Source: Symbiodinium natans (Eukaryota; Sar; Dinophyceae; Suessiales; Symbiodiniaceae). From it: a stretch of 64,000 nucleotides of DNA. Shown here one piece after another: positions 1-11,326 of the stretch. Every line of letters starts with the position of its first letter. Within the stretch, counting starts at the first letter, position 1. The stretch spans positions 89,880 through 153,879 of the forward strand of contig CAJNDS010000382.1 of NCBI GenBank assembly GCA_905221605.1, given 5' to 3'. Under the pieces are notes generated by a model. The model made no database searches. It was given only the letters and a program-made list of their open reading frames with translations, and was not told the origin of the DNA. The translations under genes were made by a program, and so were the position numbers.

Positions 1-94
1 TGTATTCCGAATTCCCACATCTAAATCCGGCCACACTTGTGATGCTCCGCCTAACCTGTCCATCCGAAACACTTGAAAAGCCAACGCTGCAAAG

Positions 95-202
95 GTTCAA
101 GTTCGATCGGATGTTCGACAGCGACGACTTGGACCCTCAGTCGTTGATGGAGCCTGCGCCCCCAGCATGGGTAATGCAGGAACCTGAAGACCTTCTAGAA
201 CG
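95..202 (+). CDS. coding island (internal exon), unknown protein
   Basis: Open frame after AAAG|G and before CG|GT; reads FKFDRMFDSDDLDPQ and continues acidic to LLER. Heptamer-rich intron sequence follows directly. No family recognised; the gene it belongs to starts outside the window or further downstream. Confidence 0.5.
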
Positions 203-1607
203 GTACCTAAAGCCTTATAAACCCTAAACCCCACAGTGCCCATTCCAAAAAGGGGGCCTTCCTGGGGTTCAACGGCAGGGCTTAAGAGGCCCTGGAGTTT
301 CTTCAGAGGACCCAAACCCAGATCGCAGCATGTCGAAGGGGAGGAGTCCCACGCTTGCACTAGAGGCTGGACCAGATCGCCCTAGTGAGCATGAAGACGC
401 AGGCGCTGGCGGCGCTGGGTTCTTGCTTTATGTCCGGATGGTCCTTCGGCCGAGTTTAGAGCTGACGAGAGAGGCTTTAGGATTTTTGCTGGGGGGAGCC
501 AGTAGAAAAGTCAACCAGGGGTCATGAGCTCTGAGAGGCCGGAAAGATGAAACAGCACGCCTCCACCCTAAACCCTAAAGCCTATATCCCAATCCACGGA
601 AGTATTCGGGCCGACCGCGGGAGCAATCGCTTGTAGGACGCGCCCCGGAGCATCATGGAGAAGATTGTGAGGCCCACGCCTGAAAAATTTGCATACATAT
701 ATATATATATATATATTTATTTATTTATTTTTATTTATTTGTTTATTTAAATACATACACGTAGATTTATATTTTATTTTTCTATTTGTTTACGTACCAA
801 GTCTATGATGTATCTAAACCCCTCAAACCCCACATACACGCCCATTGAAGTCTTAGGGTCGTAGAAGCTTTTGGGGCTTGATAGAGTGTGTCTCAATGAA
901 TATTTGAAATTCCTTTTTTGATTTAACGTTCATTCCTGAATCAAGGGGGAATTGGACGCTGCGTTCTGGAATTGAATTTCGGGGTATGCCCTTTCAACGT
1001 GAGAGTAGCACGGCTCGACCTGTGGGACTCAGCGTGTGCAGGGTTTAGGTTTTAAAGCCTAGGGAGGGCGATGAGCTCAAGCTTGACTAACTCCACGGCC
1101 AGCAGTGTCCATTGTCCCTATCAGCATCAGGACTGTTGAGCTGGCCGAACACCTCCGTAGAAGCAACTCCTACCTCTGGTAGACCCCCAAGCCCTGAACT
1201 GGTAGCCCAATTCCTAAACCCAGGTTGCTCCGAGACTTCGGCCAAAAGCAGGTGGGCTTAGGGCTTAGAGGGCTTAGAGGGCTTGTAGGTGTATATGGCT
1301 TCAGGGGTTTAGGCCTGCCGGCTGCCAGCTTGGCTTGGCCTCACAGGTTAGAAGTACCGGAATTCTGGGTTCCGGTCTAGGCAGCTTTCATTGGATGGCA
1401 GCTGTAGCAGTCGAAAGGACGAAACCGCCGATGATGCTACAGTGCAAAGACGGCCTAAGCCCTAAGCCCTAAGCCTCAAATCCTCAACCCTGAGCTCAGC
1501 ACGACGCACTACGAATCGCAGTTCTAAGTTTCGGCCGAGAACTGACCTCGTACGCTTAGAGAGCTCATGATCCCCACTATATAGATAGTATATATATATA
1601 TGTATAC

Positions 1608-1642
<35 letters not shown>

Positions 1643-1710
1643 CATACATATGTCTGCATATATTTTACATATACGTCGAGCCTGGGCGATGAGTAGAAGC
1701 AGCCGCGCAG

Positions 1711-1791
1711 GACCTGCAGCGGTACGGCCGCTACCTGCTGAAGCGACAGCTGCGGCCCAAGTTCCCCCAAGAGCGTATCCCGACCCTATCC
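1711..1791 (+). CDS. coding island (internal exon), unknown protein
   Basis: 27 full codons between CGCAG|GAC and TCC|GTGTTAGG, reading DLQRYGRYLLKRQLRPKF then PQERIPTLS. Basic, helix-like; not recognised. Clean phase 0/0 exon with a (TA)n tract 60 nt upstream of the acceptor. Confidence 0.65.
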
Positions 1792-1956
1792 GTGTTAGGA
1801 ATTCAGACGCTTGGAAACTTCTAAACCTTAAACCTCTGTAGGTGTTGGGCCCTCGTGGCCTGAAGCCGACCCTCAAACCCCATAGCTCTTTGAGCTCCTA
1901 CCAGTACATGCCATGTAAGCCTAGAGACACCTAAAAATCCGAGCTGGGCATCAAAG

Positions 1957-2004
1957 GCGATCGCGGACCTCCACGGAGATACCAGCAGCGCCTGGTCTCA
2001 GACA
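1957..2004 (+). CDS. coding island, unknown protein
   Basis: 48 nt between CAAAG|G and a GTAGTT donor; reads GDRGPPRRYQQRLVSD. Short, so the support is the splice context and composition only. Confidence 0.42.
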
Positions 2005-3802
2005 GTAGTTTGGGGGTTTCTGGTTTGGCGTTTAACGGGGCTGAGGGCAGGGCTTGGGGGAGCATAGGGCTGAGGATGTAGAGGTTGGCTTGAAGCTCTA
2101 GGTAAAGTGATGCGAGATGCCAGGTTTCCTGACGCCGGAAACCCTAAAAATCCCTAGGGCCCCCACAGAGCCCCAAATCCAAAAAGCTCTACACCTAAGA
2201 CCCTAAATTGGGCCCTCGACCCTCAACTTGCCAAACCCTCCTGCCTGAACTCCCCGAGCCATGCGAAATGACCAGCCCTGGAGCCGTTAGTGGGGGGTTG
2301 AGGGTTCAGGGGTTAGGGCTGAGGGGTTAGGGTTACTAAGCTCACATCATGGGCCCTGCTTGGGCCTCGTTTAGGCCCCCCTCTAGGCTCAGTATTGAAG
2401 GAAAAGTCTCAACAAGAAGCCCACGATGAACGCCAGCAGCCGTCACAAAGCCCCGAAGCCCAAACCCCCTAAACCTCAAACCTGAAACCAAACCCCCGTC
2501 TGCCACGCAGGTCCTCCCGTCTGCCTTCTTGCCAGAGGGCGAGGGCGAAGGTGAAGGCCCCATTGCGAAGCCTGGGGCCCTGGCATTTATGACTTGATCT
2601 CCCAGTGGGCCCTTTGTCCCTTTTTGGGGGGAACCTTTGGTTCCTTCTAAAACGACCCAAAACTCAAAAGGGAGCCCTTCGTGATCCCAGATTGCTGGGG
2701 ACCCGAGTTAGGACTTGGAGTGGTTGGAATTCATCCTGAGTGCGCAAGCTGCAGTTGAAGGTTTAGAGTTCAGTGTTTTTCACCTGCCTCTCCGGGAGTT
2801 CTACCTTAGGGTTCGAGGGATTTAGGGCTTGGAATGGAGGATCTTCGGGTTTAGGGCTTTAGGACTCTAGGGTTCAACCCTGAAACCTTTAAACCTGAAC
2901 CAAACGGACATGTGCAGCTCGCATGGCGAGGGAAGGTGCTCCGGGTGGAGTCTGGAGTGTAGTCCTGCAACTCATGCCGCCTGAAATTCCTAAACCCTTG
3001 AAACCTTAAACCCGAAAACTCCATGTTCTTGACGCAAAGACACAAAGACCTCGCATCCCAGACTAACCCCCCAATTCCCTCAAGGCCACACACGGCAACC
3101 CTAAACCCTCCTAAGCCTCGTCAGCCCGAAGCCCCCTCAATGTGCAACCTTGAACCCTCATAAGCCTCATAAGCCCTCCCCCCCTCCCCCTATTCCTTGC
3201 ACCTCCAACGCCCAAGCTCCGAAACCCTAAGAACTCAAAGTCTCTCAACCAAGGATGCGCAAGAACCCGGCCTTCAAGGCGGGCTCCTGTGGTTTAGGGC
3301 TGACAGGGATTATGATACAGGGCTTGTAGGCTACATAGGGTTTACAGGCCGATTCCACAAAATGGCGGGGCATCTAGAACACAATCAGGGTTTGTGTTGG
3401 GGTGTGGGTGGACTTTCAAGGGTTGAAGGGCTGCAGAGCTTCTTCAGATTTAGGAGTTTCGGGGATCCAGCGGTGTATTTCCGACTCCGTGACCGTATAT
3501 TCCTTACAGATTGAGCTCAGGGTCTAGCCCCTTGTGGGGATTCTCCGTTGAATGGTCCACTCAATAGTTTAGGGTACCAAAAACGTGGCACAGAACTTGA
3601 GTCCACCCCGAAGCTCCCGAGGCACCCACATGAATCAGGGTGGAACCCCTAAAGCCCACAAGAACCTTTGAAGCGCTTAAACCGCGAAAAGCCTAAGCCA
3701 AGGGTTACCTCAGCTCCCCCTGAAAAACTCAGCCCGAAAGCCTTACGTAGGATTAAACCCTAAAGCCCCAGACCCTGAAATTCCTGGGACAACGGTGGCA
3801 AG

Positions 3803-3877
3803 GACCTCTTCGACCACGCAGGGGTGCGGAATCTGGACGACTCCACCATGCGACGGCTGGCAATTGCGCACATGCAG
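3803..3877 (+). CDS. coding island (internal exon), unknown protein
   Basis: 25 codons between GGCAAG|GAC and a GC donor, reading DLFDHAGVRNLDDSTMRR then LAIAHMQ. The frame stays open a little past the donor before TTTTAGG intron sequence. No family recognised. Confidence 0.62.
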
Positions 3878-4294
3878 GCGCAGCAGTTTTAGGTTTAGGG
3901 CTTACCTGAAACTCCCAGACCCCTTATCTGCAACTCCCAGACCCCCCCTTCGTATGTTGATGTTGTCATAAGTACATTTTTCTATGTATCAGGTGTATAA
4001 CCAGCAAAGCATGTCGGTAAATGGTGGTTGAGGTCGCGTTTTGGGGCTGAGGGTTGGGGCTCGGGCTGGTGGGCTCAAGAGCCCTGAAACCGGGCCCTTT
4101 AGAACTTCAACCCTACTGTAAATGGTCCCAGCATGTACACCGTACACGCGTCAACCACCGAGACCTATAGGCCTCACCGGCAAGGCGCCAGGCCCAAGCT
4201 CAACATGTCGAAGTCCTAGCGGCCCTGGGAATGTGATACGACGCAATGCCTCCTATATACCCTTTGGAAGTATGTTCTGCTTTCGCTTGTATAG

Positions 4295-4337
4295 AAACAG
4301 TGAACATAAGTCCATGCTTCTGGCTTCATGGGTCCAG
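4295..4337 (+). CDS. coding island (internal exon), unknown protein
   Basis: Bounded by a pyrimidine-rich acceptor ending TATAG and a near-consensus CAG|GTAAGC donor; reads NSEHKSMLLASWVQ. Best-looking donor in this part of the window. Confidence 0.47.
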
Positions 4338-4545
4338 GTAAGCCCTAGACCCTAAACCCTTAAACCCAGACTCTCAACCCCCTAAGTCTTCAATTCAGGA
4401 GCCCACCCCTGAATGCAGAGACCCTCACACGTGACCAGGGGACTAAAGGGCTGACTCTTCTACGGGATCCCAAAAAATTTGGAAAGGGGGGCGACTTAGG
4501 CATATCTAGAGGCTGTAGCAAGTACTTCTGTAGCTTGAAGAGTAG

Positions 4546-4583
4546 CATGAAAACATCCACCTGCTGCTCGTCAACTACTTGGG
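4546..4583 (+). CDS. coding island, unknown protein
   Basis: After AGTAG, reads HENIHLLLVNYLG up to a GC donor inside a G-rich run. Another + frame is open across the same stretch, so frame and limits are uncertain. Confidence 0.42.
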
Positions 4584-4696
4584 GCTTGTTGGATTTTAGG
4601 GGTTTGGGAAACCTTAACATCAGGCATTTCAGGGATTAGGGTTAATTATCGTGGTTCTAGGGGCTTTACATCCACTTCAAAAAGCCGCTTTTGCAG

Positions 4697-4755
4697 AGGA
4701 CCGGCGGCATGTGCTCTACCAGATGTTCTGGTCACCAGAGGCTCCTTGGCGAAAC
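4697..4755 (+). CDS. coding island (internal exon), unknown protein
   Basis: Acceptor CGCTTTTGCAG, donor AAC|GTGGGC; reads DRRHVLYQMFWSPEAPW. Aromatic-rich and clearly protein-like; not recognised. Confidence 0.58.
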
Positions 4756-5106
4756 GTGGGCCGCGTTTTCTTTCGCGGGTTCGAGGGGGGTTCGGGGGCG
4801 TCCTCCACGTCAAAAAGCCGTACCCCCCAAAGGAAGTGTGCGATTCGCTTTTGGGTCACATGTGGGCTTTGGGCTCCGGGCCCACCCGATCGCACATAGC
4901 TGAACCCGAACCGTATTCCTCCTCTGCGCCGTGGATCTGCCCCAAACCCCTACATCCCTGAAACTTGAGACAAGCCCCGTACAGCGCTGGAATGCAGTGC
5001 AGCCCCACGCCCTGCGCCTCTGTAAATCCCAAACTTCTCATGCTTCCAGTGCCAGTATGAAGCTATGAAGCTTAGGGGGTTTAGGGTTGGAGCCCCACAT
5101 CCACAG

Positions 5107-5165
5107 CTTGGCGGAGGCTGCCCTCACGTACCTGGCGTCGGCACCCCAACCATGTCGGCTTCCGG
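5107..5165 (+). CDS. coding island (internal exon), unknown protein
   Basis: CCACAG acceptor, CCGG|GTTAGAG donor; reads LAEAALTYLASAPQPCRL. The frame is also open just upstream (EPHIHS), so the exon could start earlier. Confidence 0.52.
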
Positions 5166-5345
5166 GTTAGAGTTGGGGGGGGGAGGGGGCTTTTTAGAGG
5201 CTTTGCAGGGTTGTTTTCCTGAGTTCTTAAGGGCTGCTTGGGGGCTCCAGAGGGCTCAGGCCACTCCACGCGTTGCTCAGGGATTCAGGGTTTGTCAGGG
5301 TTCCTGAGGGCTTTGGAGTCTCTCGACAAAGAATGCTACAGCCAG

Positions 5346-5383
5346 GGATTGGCTTCGCACTGGCCGTGAACCGAAGTTTGCTG
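5346..5383 (+). CDS. coding island, unknown protein
   Basis: CCAG|G acceptor and GT donor around DWLRTGREPKFAG. Thirty-eight nt, so evidence is limited to splice sites and composition. Confidence 0.43.
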
Positions 5384-5422
5384 GTCTTGTCCTTTAGGGC
5401 CTTTTTGTGGTTCGCATCCGAG

Positions 5423-5488
5423 GCATCGCTACCCAGCCACCTGGGCCACCAACTTCCGCATCCTCTACGAGCTCAAGAGGACTCCTGG
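5423..5488 (+). CDS. coding island (internal exon), unknown protein
   Basis: AG|G acceptor (CCGAG|GCAT) and GC donor; reads HRYPATWATNFRILYELK and on through RTPG. Followed within 40 nt by a run of CCCCCGAA-type repeats. Confidence 0.62.
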
Positions 5489-5795
5489 GCACCCGGAACC
5501 TTAAACCTGTGGATGCCCTAAACCCCCAAACCCCCGGACCCCCGAACCCCCGAACCCCGAACCCCCGAACCCCCAAACCCTAAGCCCTGAGCCCTAAAAT
5601 GCCAAAAAACCGCACGTTTTTCGCCTTGGCGGGAGGCGAGCTCCCGACTTCCAGCCGATAAGGGCGCGCGCACCGGAGGGTGTTCAGGTTTAGGGGTTGT
5701 GAGGGCTCGGGAACTATGGGAATGTTTGGGGTGTTGGATTCTTTGGGTTTGGGGGTTTCGGGTTTAGGGTTTTGGGGTCTTAGGGGCGTTGCAAG

Positions 5796-5899
5796 ATGTT
5801 CACGTGAGAGGGATGTCCAATGAAGGGAGCTTCGGCTGTCGGTTGCCCTTTTTAGGGAACGTAGCCAACCGGTTCCTTGGGAAGTGGCTTGAGGACTGA
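5796..5899 (+). CDS. coding island, unknown protein, 3' limit unclear
   Basis: Open after GCAAG; reads HVRGMSNEGSFGCRLPFLG then NVANRFLGKWLED to TGA at 5897-5899. An internal CTTTTTAG|GG could be a second acceptor, so this may be two exons; the stop could be intronic. Confidence 0.42.
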
Positions 5900-6103
5900 C
5901 TTGGGCTGCTCAGGGTCTAGTGCAGTCTCCAGCCCATGCTTAGCAGCTACAAGCTGCACATTAGACGAGTCCTTACCTTGAGCATCTGGGGTTTAGGTTC
6001 TTCGGTGTCAGGATTTCTGCTTGCGGGGGTACTCCCCCCGACCCTGCACCCTGAAATCCAAGCCCAAGCCCCTACCCCAAACCCTAAACCCTAAACCCGC
6101 CAG

Positions 6104-6175
6104 GTCATGGACTACGGTGCCGGGCCCACACCGAGCTTGGCAGCGGCCCAGGGCCCGGACACAGGTGCTGAATTG
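6104..6175 (+). CDS. coding island (internal exon), unknown protein
   Basis: 24 codons, phase 0/0, CAG|GTC acceptor preceded by CCCTAAACCC and TTG|GTGTGT donor; reads VMDYGAGPTPSLAAAQG. Typical layout here: C-rich heptamers just upstream, G-rich sequence downstream. Confidence 0.68.
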
Positions 6176-6542
6176 GTGTGTGTAGGGCTTGAGTAGGGTT
6201 CTGAGTCCTTAACAGGCGCTAAAGCCCCTGAAGCCTACGTAACTTCCTGCAACCCTATACTTCTTGCCAGCCCGAAGGTCTTAAACCCTGCATTCAAGAC
6301 CCCAAAACATCCCAACACCAACTTGTCCAACTTGCTGGGGTGAAACTTTTTCGGGATTAAAGTCTTAAAGGCTTGAAGGTTACCTGCTCGACCTACACAG
6401 CCAACGGCTACAAGGAGGTCAAAACCTCACATCTTCAAACCCTGAGCCCCTAAAAGGTTCCTGGCATACAAGGGACATGCATTTGGGAACTCTCCTAGCG
6501 GGCATTGAGTGTTGGATGTTTGAGGCCGGGGTGGTTGCAAAG

Positions 6543-6577
6543 GTCCGGCACCAGATGGTCCAACTGCGGCACTGCGG
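6543..6577 (+). CDS. coding island, unknown protein
   Basis: AAAG|GTC acceptor to a GC donor; reads VRHQMVQLRHC. The frame is open further upstream (LAGIECWMFEAGVVAK), so the true exon may be longer. Confidence 0.47.
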
Positions 6578-6836
6578 GCCTAACCCCTGTAAACCCTGTA
6601 AACCCTATAAACCCTGCAAACCCTATAAACCGCAAGGAGCCGGGGGATTGTTCCGATGACAGCCACACCACCTCTGGCCCAGGGGGCAAGTCTTTTTGCT
6701 CCCCACAACGGTTTTCCTGTCTGAGTTAGGCAAACCGGGAAGAGCAGGCGCCTTGTAAATTCTAACCCCTCGAAAAAGTCTTTCAAGCCCCCTGGTGCCT
6801 CGGCTAAGAACCGTTTGGCAAGAAAAACGAAAGAAG

Positions 6837-6921
6837 GTCCAGGAGATCTGGCCAGGGGTCATGGAGTACGCCACGGCAATCGAGCCGGGCACTCGGCCCC
6901 TGATAAAGTGGCTTCTTAGAG
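6837..6921 (+). CDS. coding island (internal exon), unknown protein
   Basis: AAG|GTC acceptor; reads VQEIWPGVMEYATAIEPG then TRPLIKWLLR before a GC donor. Open frame continues both ways, so limits are approximate. Confidence 0.58.
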
Positions 6922-7390
6922 GCTGGAGTGAAAGGCAGCACCCCCGAAGCAAAAGTCTCATTCGGTTGCTGGGTTCAGGGTTTTCGGGGCGCGGGGGGGG
7001 GGGGGGGACCCTTAAACAGGGTTGGGCTTCGCTTCGTCCAGGAAGTCTTGGAGGTAAAAGGCCTGGGTCTTCAGGCTTAGGGTTTAGTGGTTTAGGGTTT
7101 GAAGGGCTTGAAGGGTTTGAAGGGTTTGAGTGTTTGAAGTTTAGGAATGGAAGGGTTTAGTGTTTGAAGGGTTCAGAAATTTTCGCCGAAGATATGATTG
7201 ATAGTGTTTAGGATTTAGCTTTTTAGGGTTTAGAGTTTGCAGTGGAAATTTTTACGGTTTTAAGAATCATAATATGGGGACCACCTGGGCGGTCCTGCCT
7301 GGGAGACATGTGCTGGGAGGAGCCTATCAGGTTCTGGAAGCTCAGCAATCAGAAATTTTGCAGCGCGCAGTGGTGGGGGTCTAGTAGTGG

Positions 7391-7434
7391 GGGGTCGGAG
7401 GTCCCCCTCCCCCCCCCCCCCCCCCCCCCCCCCC
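7391..7434 (+). repeat. poly(C) run
   Basis: About 40 consecutive or near-consecutive C residues. Similar homopolymer C or G runs occur at 6987, 9850, 11429, 14283, 28614 and 36080. They sit in introns, not in any coding island. Confidence 0.9.
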
Positions 7435-7619
7435 CTTCTCCGCCATGGATAGGGACACTTGCACTTGCACTTGCCTGTCCGCTTGAGTCCTGGTTCTGAG
7501 GAGCATGCCTTTCATGCTCAAATTATAAAGACTCGTGTCGGGATTCAACACTGTTCGGCTGAAATGTCACTTCACACACTCTAGGTGAGGGACAGTCGGA
7601 GTCAGCAGGAAGGGAGAGG

Positions 7620-7862
7620 TACAGAGAGAAAGAGAGAGAGGGAGGTAATAAGAAACAGGGCGAGAGACAGGCAGGCAGGCAGGCAGACAGAAACATAGAC
7701 GAAGAGAGAGAGAGAGAGAGAGCGAAAAGAGATAGCCAGAGAGAGAGAGAGAGCGAAAAGAGAGGAGAGAGTGCAGAGAGAGTGCAGCGAGAGGAGAGAG
7801 TGCAGAGAGAGGAGAGAGTGCAGAGAGAGGAGAGCGAGCGAGCGAGAAAGAGAGAGAGAGAG
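7620..7862 (+). repeat. purine tract (GA)n with GCGAAAA and GTGCAGAGAG interruptions
   Basis: About 240 nt almost free of pyrimidines on +. The minus-strand Ser/Leu-rich ORFs across it are composition artefacts. Confidence 0.9.
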
Positions 7863-8228
7863 GTGTCAGAAATTGACTTAGTTTGTGCATCCATGATGGA
7901 GGTTGACGAGCATCATGAGTGACGATGGCCGAAATGAGCCTATGACCATGCTCAACCAAAGAAGGCGAGACAATAATCGAGTCACTGACAGAAGTGCCCC
8001 CTTTGGGGTGAACATACGTGATAAAGTCATGTCTGTGTGCATTGTTAGAGGACACCAACGAGATGTCACAAGCTCACGAACAAATAGGGCCTAGTGTCAG
8101 TGTTAATCACCGCAGACAATTATATCTTCGTGACTGTGTTCACGTAGATATTGCAAGAGATCCCTGCAGCATAAGCTCCGCCTTCCTGGCAGCCGGATTG
8201 CTCGACCGGCACCCTGAAAGGATTCCAG

Positions 8229-8294
8229 GCTCGCACAGGCCTGTCTGCGACCCCCTTGGCCCTGGCCCATGTAGGCTTTGAGGCGGATCCGCTG
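8229..8294 (+). CDS. coding island (internal exon), unknown protein
   Basis: 22 codons, phase 0/0, TTCCAG|GCT acceptor and CTG|GTGAGT donor, both close to eukaryotic consensus; reads ARTGLSATPLALAHVG then FEADPL. Confidence 0.7.
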
Positions 8295-8558
8295 GTGAGT
8301 TGAAAGAATAGCAACGTACCGTACACTGTAAACTCTGTAAACCCTAAACCCGAGCCAAGCATGGAAGCTTTAAGCTTAGTGCCAGGTTCCAAGGCTTCAC
8401 CTCCATGTCTTGCTACGAGATCTTAATAGAGAACAAGGGAACAGGGTATGTTTTCTAATACCTATATAAGGGTTATGAAGGGATACAAGGTGCATCATTC
8501 CCCAAAACTCCCACTTATAAGAACTAGTAAGTCTCGAGCTTGAGACTCCTTCAGCAAG

Positions 8559-8606
8559 GCCGTCGGAGCACATGACGCAGCTCGGAAAGTACCTCATGAC
8601 GGAGCC
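8559..8606 (+). CDS. coding island, unknown protein
   Basis: CAAG|G acceptor; reads PSEHMTQLGKYLMTEP, running into CCCGAACCCTGAACCC repeats. Donor not resolved. Confidence 0.45.
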
Positions 8607-8969
8607 CGAACCCTGAACCCCACTACGAAAACCCTGAACCCTAAACCCTACCCCCTAAATTCTGCAGCTCTAAGAACCAGAAGTCCCAAGTTTTCGAATG
8701 CCCTCACACTGAACTCACTTTTCGGGGTTTGGGCGTTTAGGGTCCACATGCACAGGGGATGTTCCTTTTCGAGTGAACTGTGTGCATCATCGAAGGGTGC
8801 TTTTTGGTAGCAAAGACAGGCGCGCAGAGGGTTTAGGACGTTTCGGATCTCGAAGGCTGTTGTGAGTACATTCAGGACAACGATGGTTTCCGATGCTTTC
8901 ACAGAAGGGTGCGAGTTCTGGAGCAATGTTTGGGTTAGAAAGTTCCGGTTTCTGACCCCAAACGTCTCC

Positions 8970-9048
8970 TGAACCCCGAACCCCTGAACCCCTGAACCCC
9001 TGAACCCCTGAACCCCTGAACCCCTGAACCCCTGAACCCCTGAACCCT
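8970..9048 (+). repeat. octamer array (CCCCTGAA)n
   Basis: About nine tandem copies of CCCCTGAA, one base longer than the CCCTAAA heptamer and with G for A. In register it encodes the Phe/Gly-rich peptides seen in the minus frames. Confidence 0.9.
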
Positions 9049-9094
9049 GACCCCCAAAGCCGAAGCTCCTGGGCCTTGATATGCGCCTTTGTAG

Positions 9095-9130
9095 GACCTG
9101 GACATGCCACCGATCAATTGGCAGCCATGG
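9095..9130 (+). CDS. coding island, unknown protein
   Basis: GTAG|GAC acceptor, TGG|GC donor, 12 codons DLDMPPINWQPW. Short but with clean phase 0/0 limits. Confidence 0.5.
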
Positions 9131-9317
9131 GCCCAGCTTTTTAGAAACAAAGGACCCCTCCCCCCCAAATGCATGTTTTGGGGGCCTTTGTGGCTTTAAG
9201 GCTTCAAGATGTTTGGAGTTTGCTGTTTTAGGGTTCAGGGTATCCAGGGTTTACGCCCCCAGAAGTACCTCCTTCCCAACGGACCCGAAACTCTGAACCC
9301 ACAAAACACCAGCAAAG

Positions 9318-9384
9318 GCGCTGCCTATACGACTCGGTGGACGAACCTTTCGACCTCATCACCGTGAGCTACGTGCAGACAGAG
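9318..9384 (+). CDS. coding island (internal exon), unknown protein
   Basis: CAAAG|G acceptor; reads RCLYDSVDEPFDLITVSY then VQTE to a GC donor. A GTGAGC inside it (9364) is an alternative earlier donor. Confidence 0.55.
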
Positions 9385-9472
9385 GCCGTCTCAAGGGGGG
9401 TTTGCTCCGAAACCCCTCCCCAAAAGATGAGCTAGAGATGTTTTGTATGTCATAGGCTGCATTTTTGTGCAG

Positions 9473-9590
9473 TTTACATATTGGACATTGTAATTTTAAC
9501 GCTACGCGACCCGCCTCGGCCCGGCCCAGCGCATCCGCGTGAGCATGGTGATTCCGCAGCGCCCAAGTCGCTGGACCCCAAGCAATAAGG
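9473..9590 (+). CDS. coding-like island, frame unresolved
   Basis: After GTGCAG, at least two + frames are open to 9590: one reads LDIVILTLRDPPRPG, the other RVSMVIPQRPSRWTPS. Composition differs from the flanking repeats, so an exon is likely, but I cannot choose the frame. Confidence 0.33.
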
Positions 9591-10211
9591 GTTTATGGTT
9601 TATGGTTTGGGGTTTAGGGTTGAGGGTTAGTTTAGGATTGAGGGCTTAGGGCTCAAGGTTCACGCTTTGGGGTTAGGGTTTTTTTGGGTTTAGGGTTCAA
9701 GAGACGGTTCGGCTTGGATTGATCGTAGGGTTGAGCCAGGCCCTCAGGGGCGGTGGGGGGGGAAGGGGGGGGGGGCAGGGGAGGGGGGGGTTTGTTGAAG
9801 GTTTGAGGGTTGAGTGCTTCTAGACTCTTCGGCTCGTGTCATAGGCGGGGGGGGGGGAGGGTGGCGGGGGTAGGGGGGGGGAAAAGGGGGGGGGCCCTGC
9901 TGGGAGGGGCTTGAACTGTTTCTGGTTGTGGCGGGCCGTGCGTGGGTGGCTTTGGGTGTGGGGGGGAGGATTTGGAGGGGGGTGCCTGTTCTCACAACCT
10001 ATACACCTCCGGCCCGAGGCCTCGGCGGATTATTGTTGCATCATATTTGTATACACCGCATATCATATCTCATGCATTATGTCCTATACATGCTATATTG
10101 TTTTTTGTTATAAGCCTCCAACAGCCCATGCCTTGAATCCCTGAGCTCCAAGCTCACAAGAGGCTCAGGAAGTGGAGGGTTTCGGAGCCCTGAAAGCGGT
10201 TTGGGGTCAGG

Positions 10212-10317
10212 GTTCATAGGGTTCATAGGGTTCATAGGGTTCAGCGGGTTTAGGGTTTAGGGTTTAGGGTTTAGGGTTTAGGGTTTAGGGTTTAGGGTTT
10301 AGGGTTTAGGGTTTAGG
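10212..10317 (+). repeat. interstitial telomere-type array (TTTAGGG)n preceded by (TTCATAGGG)4
   Basis: Roughly ten perfect TTTAGGG copies at 10,247-10,317, directly after four copies of the 9-mer TTCATAGGG. Coding islands lie on both sides, so this is internal, not a chromosome end. Confidence 0.95.
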
Positions 10318-10452
10318 CGTACCCTGAACCCCCATGAAACGCCCCAAAGGCATGGGCTCTGTAGGTCTTGGACGAGATACCCGAAAAGATTCCCAAGCCC
10401 TAAACCCTTAAAAGATCCCTGAATCCGGAAACCCTGAGCCTAATCCGAAAAG

Positions 10453-10516
10453 GATACTCGAGCAACCCCGAGGTGAAAGGCCAAGACTCGCGGGACGTCT
10501 TGGTGAAGCGCCTGTG
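10453..10516 (+). CDS. coding island (internal exon), unknown protein
   Basis: AAAAG|GA acceptor; reads YSSNPEVKGQDSRDVLVK then RLW, with GT (10,517) or GC (10,523) as donor. Flanked upstream by CCCTAAACCCTTAAAAG. Confidence 0.68.
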
Positions 10517-11278
10517 GTCTAGGCCTGCGGGGTCGGCTGTTTTTGTTATTTTGTTTCGTTTTGCGAGGGGTGTGGAAGGGGGGGCTGGGGGCTAGAGTGT
10601 TCAGGAGCATCGGTTGGGCAGGTATTGTCGCTGGCTCGCCAGCACCATGAAAAGCCTAGCAGACAGTACTAGCCACGAGAACCTGCACTGCTCGTTCTTG
10701 CCACGGTAGCAAAACATGACCCCGCGTGTCTGCTGTAGCATGCAAATTGTACGCTGCATTTGGCTCACAAGTGGTAAAAACTGCCACTTCCTACATACAG
10801 GTTCATCTTGCGCGGTCGTCCTTGAAGCATTTGGTTGAACAACTGCTAAGGGGAGTTAGCACTTTGCACGTAGGCACTCTGCCAAACAAAGTGTAGTGGC
10901 AAAAGGCTTCGCAGAAGACAAAAGGACGACTGCGTTGAAGTTACATATAGTCGGGTTTGCTGTTGCTCAGCGGCCGGTGCCTGAGCACTTTTTCCACTGT
11001 CAATCGATGATGTGGAAGGATTTCAAGGAGTGTCTTCGAGGGTCTGGTCTATTGATGGGTGCCTGCACCGTATGAGCAACATTACAAGGCTGTACCCGCA
11101 GCCTCGAGCAGCTGCATCATCTTTCAGAGCACAGAGGTGGATCCGGGTTGGGTTGCAAGTTGCAATTTTTATAGGGTTATCCAGCTTTAGGTGGTTTCAA
11201 AAAGGCCTACGCGTTCATAGAAGCCCATAAGTGCTGAGGCGGATGCTGCGGGTGCTGCCATCTTTTGCTTTCCTGCAG

Positions 11279-11326
11279 CTCACGCTTGCCGGAGAGGGGG
11301 CCGCCCAGCCACAACTTGGCGAACAT
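11279..11326 (+). CDS. coding island, unknown protein
   Basis: Strong acceptor CTTTTGCTTTCCTGCAG and CAT|GTTACA donor around LTLAGEGAAQPQLGEH. Alternatively the frame opens at an upstream ATG (11,243) with a hydrophobic leader (MLRVLPSFAFLQLTLAG), which would make it the first exon of a secreted protein. Confidence 0.5.

Noticed and set aside
7523-8058. Ser/Leu-rich minus ORFs of 123 and 163 codons
   Set aside because: Generated by the (GA)n purine tract.
8935-9174. Phe/Gly repeat peptide ORFs that look like nucleoporin FG repeats
   Set aside because: Arise from the CCCCTGAA octamer array in reverse; no flanking domain.
10247-10317. True telomere / chromosome end
   Set aside because: Array is short, internal, with coding islands on both sides; degenerate heptamers occur in both orientations throughout.
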